Assembly (NCBI RefSeq): GCF_024868665.1
Contig: NC_079901.1
Span: 3,748,049 to 3,812,048, forward strand
Length of the DNA stretch: 64,000 nucleotides
Direction of reading: 5' to 3'
Source: Triplophysa rosa
Taxonomy: Eukaryota > Chordata > Actinopteri > Cypriniformes > Nemacheilidae
Both the position numbers and the translations under genes were made by a program. The notes beneath the pieces are model-generated. The model had not been told where the DNA came from and did no database searches. It saw only the letters and a list, made by a program, of their open reading frames with translations. Positions 1-10,277 of this stretch are shown here, one piece after another (position 1 is the stretch's first letter; each line of letters opens with the position of its first letter).

Positions 1-118
1 TGTGTGTGTGTGTTGTGTGTGTGTGCGTGCGCATCCGTGTGTGTGTGTGTCTCTGTGTCTGTGTGTGTTGGTGCGTGTGCGTGTTGTGTGTGTGGAGTGT
101 TTTGTGTGTGGGTGTGTC
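1..118. repeat. (TG)n microsatellite, imperfect
   Basis: The window opens inside an imperfect TG/GTGC dinucleotide tract. The open frames across it are low-complexity Cys/Val repeats and not genes. The same tract, reverse-complemented, lies at the equivalent place in the L2 tail at 24.8 kb, so the microsatellite is an internal part of that LINE 3' region. Confidence 0.95.
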
Positions 119-254
119 TGTCTTCTGTGTTTCAACCTTTTCTTGTTTTTGCAGGTACAACTTTGATTGTTTTGCTTGTAGTCAATGTGTCTCATGTGCA
201 GCTGCTTTGTAACAATGAAAATTGTAAAAGCGCTATATAAATAAAGTTGAGTTG
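1..254 (+). mobile_element. 3' tail of an L2-type LINE (5' part outside window)
   Basis: After the TG tract the sequence matches, at roughly 90 percent by eye, the reverse complement of about 24600-24790. It ends in AAAAGCGCTATATAAATAAA followed by GTTGAGTTG, a typical fish L2 3' terminus. The related copy at 24.6-25.9 kb carries an L2-like C-terminal coding region, which supports the assignment. Only the 3' untranslated tail is present here. Confidence 0.75.
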
Positions 255-930
255 TTCCTTTTTTAGTAATTCTACATTTTTGTGCATTTTGTCACCTGCA
301 GGTACAGCAGAAACAGCGTTGGAGTATTTTCTTTTTCCTGCTCCAAATGAAAGCTAAAGGTATATTATTAACAGACCTGGGTAGATTATTTATTCATTGT
401 AACCAGTTACTCATTACAGATTACATGACTTTTTTTCATTAAAGCCAATTTTTAAAAATCCACATATTTTGCATTTTGTGATTTTCAGTTGAGTAAAAGT
501 ATTTTTCACATATTTCATCATTGAAGATTACTTAAAAATAGTGTAAAAACCTTGTCTTGATGAACCCAATCTGTCTCTCATCTCATGGAATAAGTGTCTT
601 GTCACAACCTTAGTGCATAACTGTCAACATTTTTGGTACCACATTCCGGGAGACCTGCGATCGGGGAGTGAATGGTGGCTGGGGTGTTGTGCAGGGCAAA
701 TAGGGCACCCCTCTGTTATAAATATTTTTACATCTTTTAATTACTTTAAATCTAACCTAACATAATTTTCAAGTCAAATTCTTAAATGTAAATCAATATA
801 TTTATTCAAAATAATAATACGGACTGTTTCATGCAGCGCACGAGGCCATGAATCCCTGAATGGTATATCTGCAAGGTATCATTTTAATTTAAAGGGGGCA
901 TTATTTTGCTGTTTTTGAGGCTTCGGTTAT
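255..930. other. No gene recognised; AT-rich, one repeat-like patch
   Basis: No exon-like or coding signal seen. About 375-560 contains a patch around GTAACCAGTTACTCATTACA resembling the 'AGTAATCAGTAACT' type dispersed fish repeat also seen near 52.5 kb. The class is not resolved. Confidence 0.4.
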
Positions 931-1033
931 GTTTTTTGGGTGTTTAACAATGGATGTTCATTTTTCTAAAAAAAAAAGAGGCATCAGTTTTCTGAGTCCC
1001 CCGGAAACACTTCCGTTGTCGTTTGTGGTACTT

Positions 1034-1195
1034 GCAGCGCGTTTCTGCATTTGTTTGCGTTGCGAGAATTTGCAGCGCGTTTCTGTATTTGTTTGTGTTG
1101 CGAGAATTTGCAGCACGTTTCTGTATTTGTTTGTGCTGCGAGAATTTGCAGCGCATTTCTGTATTTGTTTGTGTTGCGAGAATTTGCAGGGCATG
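1034..1195. repeat. 38-bp minisatellite, about 4.2 copies
   Basis: Four consecutive units start at 1034, 1072, 1110 and 1148, each beginning GCAG and ending GCGAGAATTT, with a partial fifth from 1186. Units differ by one to three bases. Open frames on both strands across it (for example 929-1225 plus, 944-1282 minus) are translations of the repeat and not genes. Confidence 0.95.
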
Positions 1196-1378
1196 TGTCG
1201 CCAAACTAATGAAGATGCTTTCTGAATTTGCTGGTGTTTTTTCGGTTTGCATGTGTTTTCTTCCGTTGCAGCATGGTGACACATAGCGGCTTCTGTACTA
1301 TTGTTCGCCGCTATCCCTCTTCTATCAGCAGTAGCTATCCCATTCCAACAAATACCTACCTTTTCCGGTTTGACTGAT

Positions 1379-1580
1379 TTGTCGTTGTGTTTTCTGACTT
1401 GTCGTTTTGTTTTCTGACTTGTCGATGTGGTTTCTGACGTGTTATTTTGTTTTCCGAATTGTTGTTGTGTTTTAAGATTTGCTATTCTGTTTTTAGATTT
1501 GAAATTGCATTTTCAGATTTGTCATTTTGATTTTGGATTTTTTATTTTGCTTTTAGATTTGTTTTTAGTTTTGCAACTTA
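1379..1580. repeat. Degenerate ~20-23-bp tandem repeat
   Basis: Runs of a unit close to GTCGTTTTGTTTTCTGACTT, decaying toward the 3' side into TTTAGATTTG-type units. T-rich on the plus strand. The overlapping small open frame is not considered coding. Confidence 0.8.
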
Positions 1581-1947
1581 TTGTTTTGTTTTGCACTTCT
1601 CGGCCACCGTACTCTTCTCACAAAACACCTGGATTTCTTCCGGTATACAGTTAGGGCCATAAATATTTGGACAGAGGCACATTTTTTGTTATTTTAGCTG
1701 TGTATCAATATGTTTTCGAGTTACAGTTTTATAATAGATATTGTCTTAAAGTGCACACTCTCAGCTTTATTTAGAGTGTATTCACATCCAGATTATCTGA
1801 AGGATTTAGGAATTACATCTCTTTAATATGAAGCTCCCCCTTTTTCAAGGGACCAAAAGTAATTGGACAGTTGAATAAAAAGTTGTTTTATTCACAGGTA
1901 TGGGCTTTTCCTTAAATAATTTTGTCATAAATGAAGCATTTAAGAGC

Positions 1948-2125
1948 AGCCAAATCAACAATTTGGTACATTCTAAGAAAAAACAACACACCGCTGAGCT
2001 CAGTAACAAAACAATTGTGGGCGTTCATATGAGATAAAAGTGGTGGATGATGACATTATCCTCTCCATGATAAAGAAAAACACCTTCACAACATCCAGAC
2101 AAGTGAAGAACACTCTCCAAGAGGT
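1948..2125 (+). pseudogene. Tc1-like transposase N-terminal remnant
   Basis: The plus strand reads VVDD..ILSMIKKNTFTT followed by SRQVKNTLQEV, which resembles the second helix-turn-helix of the Tc1 transposase DNA-binding domain (known family pattern: a helical segment ending in QVKNTLxEVG). The DDE catalytic domain is absent; sequence becomes unrelated after about 2125. It could not encode an active transposase. The mirrored copy lies on the minus strand of the other arm. Confidence 0.65.
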
Positions 2126-2212
2126 AAATATGTCAATGTCAACGTCCTCAGGCACTGGGTCACTGGTGTTTTTTGGTGATGTAACAGAAAACAGACGCAT
2201 CTGGATTAATTC

Positions 2213-2400
2213 TTCACTTGTCTGGAAGTTGTGAAGATGTTTTTCTTTATCATGGAGAGGATAATGTCATCATCCACCACTTTGATCTCATGTGGACACC
2301 TAGGATTGTTTTGTTACTGAGCTCAGTGGTGTATTTTTTTTTCCCCAGAATGTCCCAAATTGTTGACTTGGCCGCTCTTAATGTTCCTGGCATATTTCTG
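2213..2400 (-). pseudogene. Inverted second copy of the Tc1 transposase remnant
   Basis: The reverse complement repeats the left-arm segment, including the VVDD..ILSMIKKN block and the preceding ACCACTGAGCTCAGTAACAA sequence. It shows the element is a duplication-inversion and not simply a MITE with long TIRs. No catalytic domain is present. Confidence 0.6.
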
Positions 2401-2832
2401 ACGGATGTGTAGTGTTTTTAAAATCTAACTATGGTCTGTTTCACTTGCATGGAGATCTCCCTGAACCCCATGATGTGGGTTCACAGCAACAGTTTCCAAA
2501 TGCAAACACCACATGTAGAATCAACTCCAGACCTTTAACATGCTTAATTTATGAAGAAATTATTTAAGGAAAAGCCCATACCTGTGAATAAAACAGCTTT
2601 TGATTCAACTGTCCAATTACTTTTGGTCCCTTGAAAAAGGGGAGAGCTTCACATTAAAGAGCTGTAATTCCTAAATCCTTCAGATAATCTGGATGTGAAT
2701 ACACTCTAAATAAAGGTGAGAGTGTGCACTTTAAGACAATATCTATTATAAAACTGTAACTCGAATACACTTTCATACACAGTTAAAATAACTAAAAATG
2801 TGCTTCTGTCCAAATATTTATGGACCTAACTG

Positions 2833-3395
2833 TATATAAAGTCCCTCCTTCCGAAACGCTCTGATTGGTAAAGCTGACCCAGTCTGTCGTGATTGGTTCC
2901 CCGCTTAGAGCATGTGTGTGAATATGTCCCACCCATACCTTATCAGCGAGCTTCCGTTTCTCAGGCTGTTGTGAGTGGTCGGTCCCCCTCTCAGTGCACG
3001 CGTATTCATAAGCTTTGGCTTTTAGCAATAAACAGTAACATTGGCGTCAACTTCACTTCATCACTTAAAAACATGCGGATCGATCGAAGTGTAATGGAGT
3101 TCTGCTAGTGCATGTGCAAACGTCAATCTTTGTTAGAGATTGCAATTTTTTCTACTATGGCGAGGGAAATGACACCGGACCGATTGGGTCAGACCGGTTA
3201 TATTAATTAACACTAATAACAGAAGTGTTAGTTTTGCCTTTTTATATTGGACCCAAGTTGGATAATAAAACAAGCAGATTGACTAGGAGACATTTGCAAG
3301 CAGGACTTCAAAGGACGTTTCATAGAAGTGTTTTAGAGGTATGCACACACACAATATAGTTAAATATACATCTGTTGATGCACTTAGACACATCA
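2833..3395. other. No feature recognised
   Basis: Moderately GC-rich start (2840-3010, with GATTGGT motifs), then AT-rich. No coding, splice or repeat structure that I can support. Confidence 0.4.
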
Positions 3396-3542
3396 TCAGT
3401 GATGGAACCTGAGGTCATTGGGTGTTTCGGGTCTTTCAACATCATACACCCTCACCCAGGCGACCCAGCCGAGATTGATCAAGTCCCGACTTGTGTCTAA
3501 GTAGCGTGTACCCACGGATCACCCCTCTTGATCCACAGCCAT

Positions 3543-3896
3543 CTAGGCCTTCTCAGCTGCCTCTGTTGTATTCTTGATGGCCTTCCTCTGGGGTGCCCCT
3601 GTGATACCAAGCAGACTGCATGCTTTGCACAGAGATTGCGCTGCGAAGCCTCTACAGCCCACCTCGATTGGCACACACTGGGCGCGCCACCCCCGCGTGC
3701 GGCACTTCTCCACTAAGTCGGCATACTTGGCACGCTTCCTCTCATTGGCCTCTTCCATACGCACCTCCCAGGGGACTGTCAGCTCCAGAAGAACCACCTG
3801 TTTTCTTGCATCTGAGAACAGAACTATGTCTGGTCTCAGGGTGGTTTCCACAATGTGCTCTGGGAATCTGAGCTGCTTCCCCAGGTCGGCCTTCAT
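3543..3896 (-). pseudogene. Restriction-like endonuclease domain of REL-type LINE
   Basis: This is the C-terminal domain. RPDIVLFSD is followed by VVLLELTVPWE, then a downstream K-rich helix (ERKRAKYADLVEKC), GWRAQCVPIEVGCRGF and a terminal alpha-helical segment. The D...E-x-T pattern followed by K/Y residues fits the PD-(D/E)XK fold that nicks target DNA in R2-type elements. It ends in stop codons at about 3543. The frame itself is intact for 117 codons, but it is cut off from the RT. Confidence 0.7.
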
Positions 3897-3994
3897 CTAC
3901 CAGTCCGGCGTGGTTCCAAGGAGTCCCACTGCCCCCCTTGGCTGGGGCTTAGGCTTCTCCCCGCTCGGAAGAAAGCAATCGCCTGCCTGGCTGG

Positions 3995-4369
3995 TCAGAG
4001 AGGCTTGTTCTGGGTGATGCAGGTGAAGATGGCTTCTGCTATCGCCTTCAGCACTTGGTCGTGGCGCCAAGTGTAGCGTCCTTCTCCCAGGGCTTTTGGG
4101 CAACAGCTGAGGATATGCTCTAGCGTTCCTCTTCTGAAGCACAAGGAACATAATGGTGTGTCGACCTTGCCCCAGCAGAAGAGGTTGGATGGGCTGGGTA
4201 AGACATCATAGATGGATGCAATCAGGAACTTGATCCGGTAAGGCTCAGCTCGCCAAAGCTCGTTCCAGGAGATCTTGCGGTCCACTGCCTGTTCCCATCT
4301 CGTCCATGCGCCTTGCTGTCGCATCCCCACCATCTGGCTAGCGCGCAGTTCCTCCACACCAGCTCTCAC
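3995..4369 (-). pseudogene. Zinc-knuckle region of REL-type LINE
   Basis: The frame contains GAWTRWEQA, RIKFLIASIYDVLPSPSNL and CSLCFRRGTLEHILSCC. The last is a C-x2-C-x7-H-x4-C cluster, the CCHC motif placed between RT and endonuclease in R2-type proteins. It is followed by a conserved GRYTWRHDQVLKAIAEAI helix. All four ligands are present, but the frame is isolated from its neighbours. Confidence 0.75.
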
Positions 4370-5004
4370 CTCCTCTTGGACCAGTCAGCGTCTGTCTTTG
4401 CCCCGGGCCTTGTCGTAGCGCGTGGTTGGAACGCTTCCTCCCAGTCCTGACTACGATGCCAGCTCGGGAGACATTCGGGTCACTGGATTCCCTGTACTGC
4501 AGCACCTCTCTTGCATGAGTAACCATGAACTCCTCATTCAGGCTGCTCATGGGAAGCTTCCGTTTGTTGTTCCCGTACAGAGCGATACTACTCAGGCTTC
4601 GTGGCAGACCCAGCCATCTGTGTAGGTAACGGCTGATCTTCCTTTCGAAGCCCTCTACTGTTGTTATTGGGAACTCGTACACAAGCAGGGGCCACAGGAT
4701 CCTCGGGAGAACACCGTGCTGGTAGATCCAGGCCTTGAATTTCCCAGGCAGACCCGATTTGTCCACTGCTGTCAGCCATGCCCCCCAACTCCCGATTTGT
4801 GGCCTTAATGGAGGCAGCATCCTTCAGGGTGCAATCAAAGGTTTTGCCGAGGCTCTTTATTGGGTTTCTCGGTGACCCATGGAATCTGGGTGCCGCCCAG
4901 CGAGAAACAGAACTTGTCAGTCACTTTCCCTCTCTTGAGCACCAAGGACCTAGATTTTGCAGGCTTGAAACACATCCGAGCCCAGGTGATGATCTTCTCC
5001 GAGC
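4338..5004 (-). pseudogene. RT thumb and linker region of REL-type LINE
   Basis: It continues the same protein in two shifted frames. WARMCFKPAKSRSLVL and KGKVTDKF (RT thumb side) occupy about 4835-5000. LTAVDKSGLPGKFKAWIYQH and RWLGLPRSLSSIALYG follow at about 4500-4800. These stretches are characteristic of this LINE family as I remember it. At least one frameshift separates them near 4825, and a GC-rich region near 4400 is scrambled. Confidence 0.7.
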
Positions 5005-5877
5005 TCAGGTGATGATCTTCTCCAAGCCCTGAAGAATCCATCGACACCCTCGCACTGACGTTGTTGTAACAGTCAGGTCATCCATAAAGGCTCTGATGGG
5101 GGGCTGGCGAACTCCAGACATGGTGAGCAGACCTCTACACTCGACTTCAGCAGACATGACCAGCATGTTCATAGACAAGGCAAAGAGGATCACTGAAATT
5201 GTACATCCAGTGATGATCCCTTGCTCCAGCCTATGCCACTCCGATGTTACTGTCCCAGGGGTGACTCTCAGCTTGAAACTCTTGTAGTAGTCCAAGATGA
5301 GGTCCTTGATTTTACTTGGGACATGGTGCCGATCCAGTGCTGTTTCCACCAGCTTATGGGGAATGGATCCATATGCATTAGTGAGGTCGAGCCACAGCAC
5401 TGCTAGGTCTCCTTTCCCTTCTCTTGACTCTCTGATCAACTGAGTGACCACACCAGTATGCTCAAGGCATCCTAGAACCTTTGGGATTCCACCATTCTGT
5501 ACAGCGGTATCGATGTACTCATTCTTCAGGAGGAACTCCGTCAACCTACGGGATAGGATGGCGAAGAATATCTTCCCCTCAACGCTAAGCAGCGAGATAG
5601 TTCGGAACTGCTCGATATTCTTAGCATTCTCCTCCTTGGGAATCCAGACACCTTCTGCAAATCTCCATTGTTGGGCTACCCTTCCCCTCCTCCAGATAAA
5701 CCTCAGGATCTTCCAAAGCCGGTGAAGGAGTCTGGGACACCTCTTGTACACTTTGTATGGCACTCCGCTTGGTCCAGGAGCAGAACTTGCTCTGGCTGCC
5801 TTGACGACCTCCTGAAACTCCTTCCAACTGGGCTCCTTGCTGTTGAAGTCCGTGGTGGGTTCTGGGGGATCTATCAA
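5005..5877 (-). pseudogene. Reverse transcriptase of REL-type LINE (290 codons)
   Basis: Residues run through the RT fingers and palm. A fingers block reads ASSAPGPSGVPYKVYKRCP. Motif 2a-like QFRTISLLSVEGKIFF and motif A VLWLDLTNAYGSIPH follow. Motif B is LEQGIITGCTISVILFALSM and motif C is AFMDDLTV, giving the F/YxDD-type box with both aspartates. The motif order matches the R2/NeSL group of non-LTR RTs. The frame ends at a 23-bp imperfect tandem duplication (4983-5028) that repeats the EKIIT codons and shifts the frame, so the thumb continues in another frame. It lies downstream of the N-terminal fragment and upstream of the zinc knuckle. Not functional as it stands. Confidence 0.85.
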
Positions 5878-5921
5878 ATGTCTATCCCAAATAGGGACCT
5901 AGATCTTCCTCCAAAGCCGCA

Positions 5922-6158
5922 TCACTGTAGGTATTGCGGAGATTGTGGTCGATCTCCATGATCTCCAAGGACAAACATCCACTGTTTGTCCTTACTGCCA
6001 GGAGGCCACTTGACCCGACGTTGTTCTGTTACTCCGCCTGGGTCTGGGGCTACTGGTTCATGGAGGTTCCGGGCACTGTGTGGTGACTCCGGGCCTGGCA
6101 CCTCCTGCATTTCACCAGGGGAGATCCCTACGCGCCGTACCAGTTGCTCCTTTCGCAA
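5922..6158 (-). pseudogene. N-terminal fragment of the REL-type LINE ORF
   Basis: An open stretch upstream of the RT frame reads into ...VKWPPGSKDKQWMFV... and joins the RT region only through a frame change. N-terminal zinc fingers usual for this class are not recognisable. Assigned by position and continuity with the downstream domains. Confidence 0.4.
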
Positions 6159-6175
6159 GCATAAAGTCTATTACA

Positions 6176-8069
6176 CAGAACAGCTTTCACAGCCGATGTC
6201 ATGGAAGCTGTTATTTGACTGTTGGTTATCTTAGAATGTGTGTAACTGAATTCTTATTACCTGTAGGACTGTGATGAAAGTGAAAGTATTTAGGCACGCA
6301 ACTCAGTCAAATGTTTACAATCTCTGATAACCAAACACTACTCCAGCGGCTCTTCCTCTTCTTTAAGGAAGGCCTCGCCCCTTTTTTGGCGTTTTCCTGT
6401 GGGCGGAGGTTATTAAAAACACTCGGAATAGTGACATCATGTACCCGGGAAGTAGAGAGCTGTAGTCCGATTCCAGCCGTTCTCTGTAGTCCTTGAAAAG
6501 CGAATTCTGTTAAAGACAATATCTCGCTTGGCATTGAACTTTGAGCTTTATAATTTTGTAGGTATTATTTATGCTCTAACAGCAACATTACACACACACT
6601 AACTAAAGGTTGAAAAATGGGATCGCGGGGAATGGCCACTTTAATATTTAAAATTTGCCAGAGATCTCAATGTCAGAAATGAAAAACTTCTAAACGCAGT
6701 TTAAAAAAGTACGAGCAATTTGTCCCTTCACTCATCCCGTAGTTCGGTTGTTTTAACTTTGTTTATTAGTTAGCAGAATGTTTTAAAAAATATTTACATG
6801 GATGGATGGATTTAGCAGTGTTTTCATATTGCAGTTATTATTTACAAGAACCGTTTATGGTCACAGTACGGGAAATATTAGAAATAAACTCTATATTACT
6901 CTGTTTTATTCAGAGTTATCTGCAGAACACAACACTCTTTTCATAACACGTTTTTTTGTAAAGGCAGAAAGTGTAAAAACAACAGCTAATTTGGTGTTAA
7001 AACATGATATCAGTTTTACTAGTTTAATTGGGACAAAGAAATTGGGAAAACTCGGTAGTTCTACTATCCACAGTGTGGGATGAGAGAGATAAGAGATCTC
7101 CAGCATTCTCTTCTTTTTTCAGTGTTCCCATTTTAAAGGATTATTCAGGCATTTGCAAATTAAAGCCATATGCAACCATTAGAGTGCTCTCACATGAAGG
7201 AATCTGAGAGTCATATAAAGGTCTGCCTGGCAATTTTCACAGCACGATTTTATACTGATACTATCATTTAAGGCACATCTAGGGCTGTGTTGGTTATTTG
7301 CGAGCAAAACTATGCAAAGCGACCGCAAACTACAATGACTGTCTAAATGTGAACACCACAGGCCCAACTACATTTAGTTGTATTCTTTCTCTCACTCTCT
7401 CCTTTCACATTTAATTTTTCATCCCACTGTAATGGGCTGTAATGATGTAGTCTTTATAGCATGTCCATTAGGCAGCTGAACAGCCGGATATTGGCAGGTA
7501 TAGAGAAAGCATTTCTCAAGTGAAATACTGACCAGTTAAAATGATGGCATCCCTGACAGTAAGTGGCTGTTGTGCACTGCTGGCTAATGACAGGTAGCAT
7601 GGAACAGTACTTTATAATGATTTATTACTTGACTTTACAAGGGCTTGACAAAATAATAGAAACAACATTTTCCTAAGGAGTGACTGCCACTCACTGAAAT
7701 ACAGTTGGGTCAATCTTGACAGCTATTGAATTGTGCTATCTTGCACTCAGCAATTTGAAATTGTGTTTCTCACTCAATAAACGGTAATATTTACAGAAAT
7801 AAAAACAGTAGGTTCATGTTCAAGATGGCTAAAAGTAAACAAACAAAAAATAAGATATTTTGTTGCCATTTATAGTATTTAATCATATGTTGTTCCAAAA
7901 TTGTATGACCTTCTTTCAGTCGTCAAACACAAAATGAGAAGTTAATGTATAATTAAAGTGGATGGCAACTTGGGGTCTTCAAGCTCCATAGAGCAGCATA
8001 AAAGTCAATTTGAGGCTTTGTGTAAATAACAAAATGATAGTTAAAAAAAGGTTCATTGTCTTCTTGTGT
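6176..8069. other. Largely unrecognised single-copy-like DNA
   Basis: No confident genes. 6310-6500 has mirrored weak open frames with no family likeness. 6798-6811 is a short GGAT run. 7886-7990 contains TTGTTCCAAAATTGTATGACC and CATAGAGCAGCATAAAAG, resembling one arm of the fold-back MITE seen whole at 47.2 kb. I cannot place its boundaries. Confidence 0.35.
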
Positions 8070-8073
8070 TTAA

Positions 8074-8592
8074 AGGGGTCATATGGCGCGAACACGTGTT
8101 TTTCTGTGTCTTCGGTGTGTTATAATTTGCCCATGCATGTATTAGACATGTAAAATTGCAAAAATTAAAGTGTCGGAACAAAAGATGCATTCTATCTAAA
8201 AGCGAATGCTCACCCAGACCTGCCTGAAACGGCTTGTGTAACCACACCCCCACAAATCCACGTCATATGAGTTGACTAAGACGCAAGTAAGGTGGGCGTA
8301 CCTGTCAGTACAATTGCTTTGGAACCTGATGTTTCAAATATGGTAAGAAGCGTTACATTTCCATCACACGCTTGCAGTATTCGACCAATCACTACGCACT
8401 GGCCACCTCACTTTTCAGAGCTATGACCATTGTTAAAAATCTGAGCATTTCAGAGAGGCGGGGCAAAGAGGAGATACAAACATGCATGGTATGTGGAAAA
8501 TACAATGTTTTTTAACCTTAACTCGTGTATACACATTGCCTTACATCTAAAACAATCGCTAATATTCGTTTTAGCCATGTCATATGACTCCT
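8074..8592. mobile_element. TTAA-flanked MITE (copy A, 519 bp)
   Basis: Its ends are AGGGGTCATATG and rc AGGAGTCATATG, flanked on both sides by TTAA (8070-8073 and 8593-8596). The TTAA target is the hallmark of piggyBac and Kolobok superfamilies. There is no coding capacity. It is the same family as the elements at 17.2-18.9 kb and 21.5-21.7 kb. Confidence 0.85.
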
Positions 8593-8596
8593 TTAA

Positions 8597-9128
8597 CTGT
8601 TGAAGTCACCATTATCTTTCTTTGTATTGAAAAACTGTATGTTCCTGTATGTTTTCCAAGAGCAATGATTATCGTCACAGCAAGAATAAACCAAAGACAC
8701 TAAAGCTGGAGATTTAACAGTACTATTGCAGGCCTTAACCTCTTACTCTGGATCTACTCTCATATATGTTGTGTCTCAAAGATTCTATTTTCTTTTATAA
8801 TTCTCCATCATGTTAACGATTCCTTTCTCCTGGGTGCAATTTTCATCTTTGGCAAACTCTCAACAGATAACCTGCCTTTCTTCAATAGACTGCCAAGGAA
8901 GAGCAATAAAAGCTCTCTGCAAAGTAGAGCCCTGAACAATGGTGTGCAGATAAACTAAATGGCTTTTTGAGGAGTTCTAAGAGTAAGAAAAAAAGACTAA
9001 AAGAGAACAAGGAACAGATACGAGACAGAACTAGACATCAGATTTATGTCTACTTTTTTCATGACAGTTTTCACTCATTCCACAAAGTCTTGTGCAACCA
9101 GACCAATAAATATTGGGTATAATGTCTA
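8597..9128. other. No feature recognised
   Basis: AT-rich sequence between the TTAA MITE and the hAT MITE. No coding or repeat structure I can support. Confidence 0.4.
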
Positions 9129-9136
9129 GTCCACAC

Positions 9137-10269
9137 TAGGGATGCAACGATTATAGATTTTTTGATGCGATTATAGTCTGAAGAATAATCACGGTTGCAC
9201 GTTATGACGATTATTATGCATACATTAATTTCTACATTTTTACTGGCACTGACAAAAATGTTACTTGCCCGCCACAAAAAGTAATAAATAAATAATAATG
9301 TCTAGTTATTAGTTTGTATTTTTACCTAAGCAATCTTAACAAATAAGCTCATAATACCATGAAACTATTAGCCTAACTCTAATAATAATAGTCAATCAGT
9401 TACTAATAAAATTAGAACAAATGATCAAATTATGAGCAATAGCACAAATAAATGTAATAAAGCATACACACAAATAACGTTAACAGTGCTTTTTAGGTGT
9501 TTCAGGTTGGTCTAACTGTGATTATTAGGTACAGAAACTGAATAAAGGAGTCAAATGTAAAATAACACTTCATAGTCATCACAGTATACTGAAATATAGA
9601 TCAAACCATATTAAAGTTATTAAAGTTGAGTCTGTTTTGTCTTCGTTTTTTGTTGTTTGATGAGCACTAAAACATATATATTTATTATGCTGCTGTCCCT
9701 TTAAGTGCTAGCAAGCACGGATCACATGCTTCCCTCCCACTGTTTTCATTTACAGCAAACTACAGTATAATGGATTTATCAACCTGATATAGAGCCTATT
9801 CTCTAACTAATAACATAAAATAAGTTAAATTGGTTCAACTTGCGTCAGGAGTAGACTTTGAATTTGAGCTCGCGCTAACAGAATGTACTCATCCTGTCAG
9901 CTGTCCTCGACGCGACGCTTCTTGTCTGGTGCGCGACTCCGTTAATGACATGCCACTTTGTTTGTTTACGGTGCACTGAAAGCCCAACTGTCACCGCTAC
10001 AGCCTTGATTGTGAATGCACATGTAAGATTGGCTGTTTGGTCTCTCTGCCATAGTTAATCTAGTGTGTGTCGTGGCCTCTGTGTCTCTGATAAGCACGGC
10101 TCTTTAAGCTGGTGCACTGCTGGTGTAACTTTGCTTTCATTTAGTGCAAGTTGCAACGTTTCCGTTCCGTGCAACAGAAACATGCGGTGTAACGGAGCCT
10201 TTACGATTAATTAACCGTGACGTTTTTAGGCGCGGTTAATAGTGAACCTCGGTAATCGCTGCATCCCTA
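9137..10269. mobile_element. Non-autonomous hAT element with perfect 8-bp TSD
   Basis: TIRs are TAGGGATGCAACGATTA and rc TAGGGATGCAGCGATTA. The flanking GTCCACAC at 9129-9136 and 10270-10277 is identical on both sides, the 8-bp duplication typical of hAT transposons. The 1133-bp interior has no transposase. Confidence 0.93.
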
Positions 10270-10277
10270 GTCCACAC

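Larger units (their letters stand above)
1648..2832. mobile_element. Palindromic (fold-back) Tc1/mariner derivative
   Basis: The ends are inverted copies (left CAGTTAGGGCCATAAATA, right rc CAGTTAGGTCCATAAATA) and both are flanked by TA, the Tc1/mariner target. Inverted similarity does not stop at short TIRs. It runs through both halves to a short unpaired centre at about 2110-2213, and the GATGACATTATCCTCTCC block at 2046 reappears inverted near 2260. Each half contains the same transposase-derived segment in opposite orientation, so the element is two inverted copies of one Tc1 end placed tail to tail, with no complete transposase. Divergence between the arms is low. Confidence 0.85.
3396..6175 (-). 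mobile_element. REL-type non-LTR retrotransposon (R2/NeSL-like), degraded
   Basis: A near full-length single-ORF LINE lies on the minus strand. In order from 6.17 kb downward it has an N-terminal region, a reverse transcriptase, a thumb/linker, a C-x2-C-x7-H-x4-C zinc knuckle and a C-terminal restriction-like endonuclease. This domain order (RT first, endonuclease last, no APE domain) is that of R2/R4/NeSL-type elements. The frame is broken into at least five pieces. No poly-A or simple-repeat tail was clear, so the 3' limit near 3396 is approximate. R2-type elements often target specific sites; no rRNA, snRNA or tRNA flank is visible here. Confidence 0.8.

Noticed and set aside
4..240. Cys/Val-rich small proteins at the window start and their mirror at 24615-24882
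   Set aside because: Translations of the TG/CA microsatellite within an L2 tail.
1034..1195. CRISPR-like array of 38-bp repeats
   Set aside because: Units abut without spacers and the genome is eukaryotic; it is a minisatellite.
3574..4017. 147-codon plus-strand open frame
   Set aside because: It is the antisense shadow of the REL-type LINE endonuclease and knuckle region, whose motifs are all on the minus strand.
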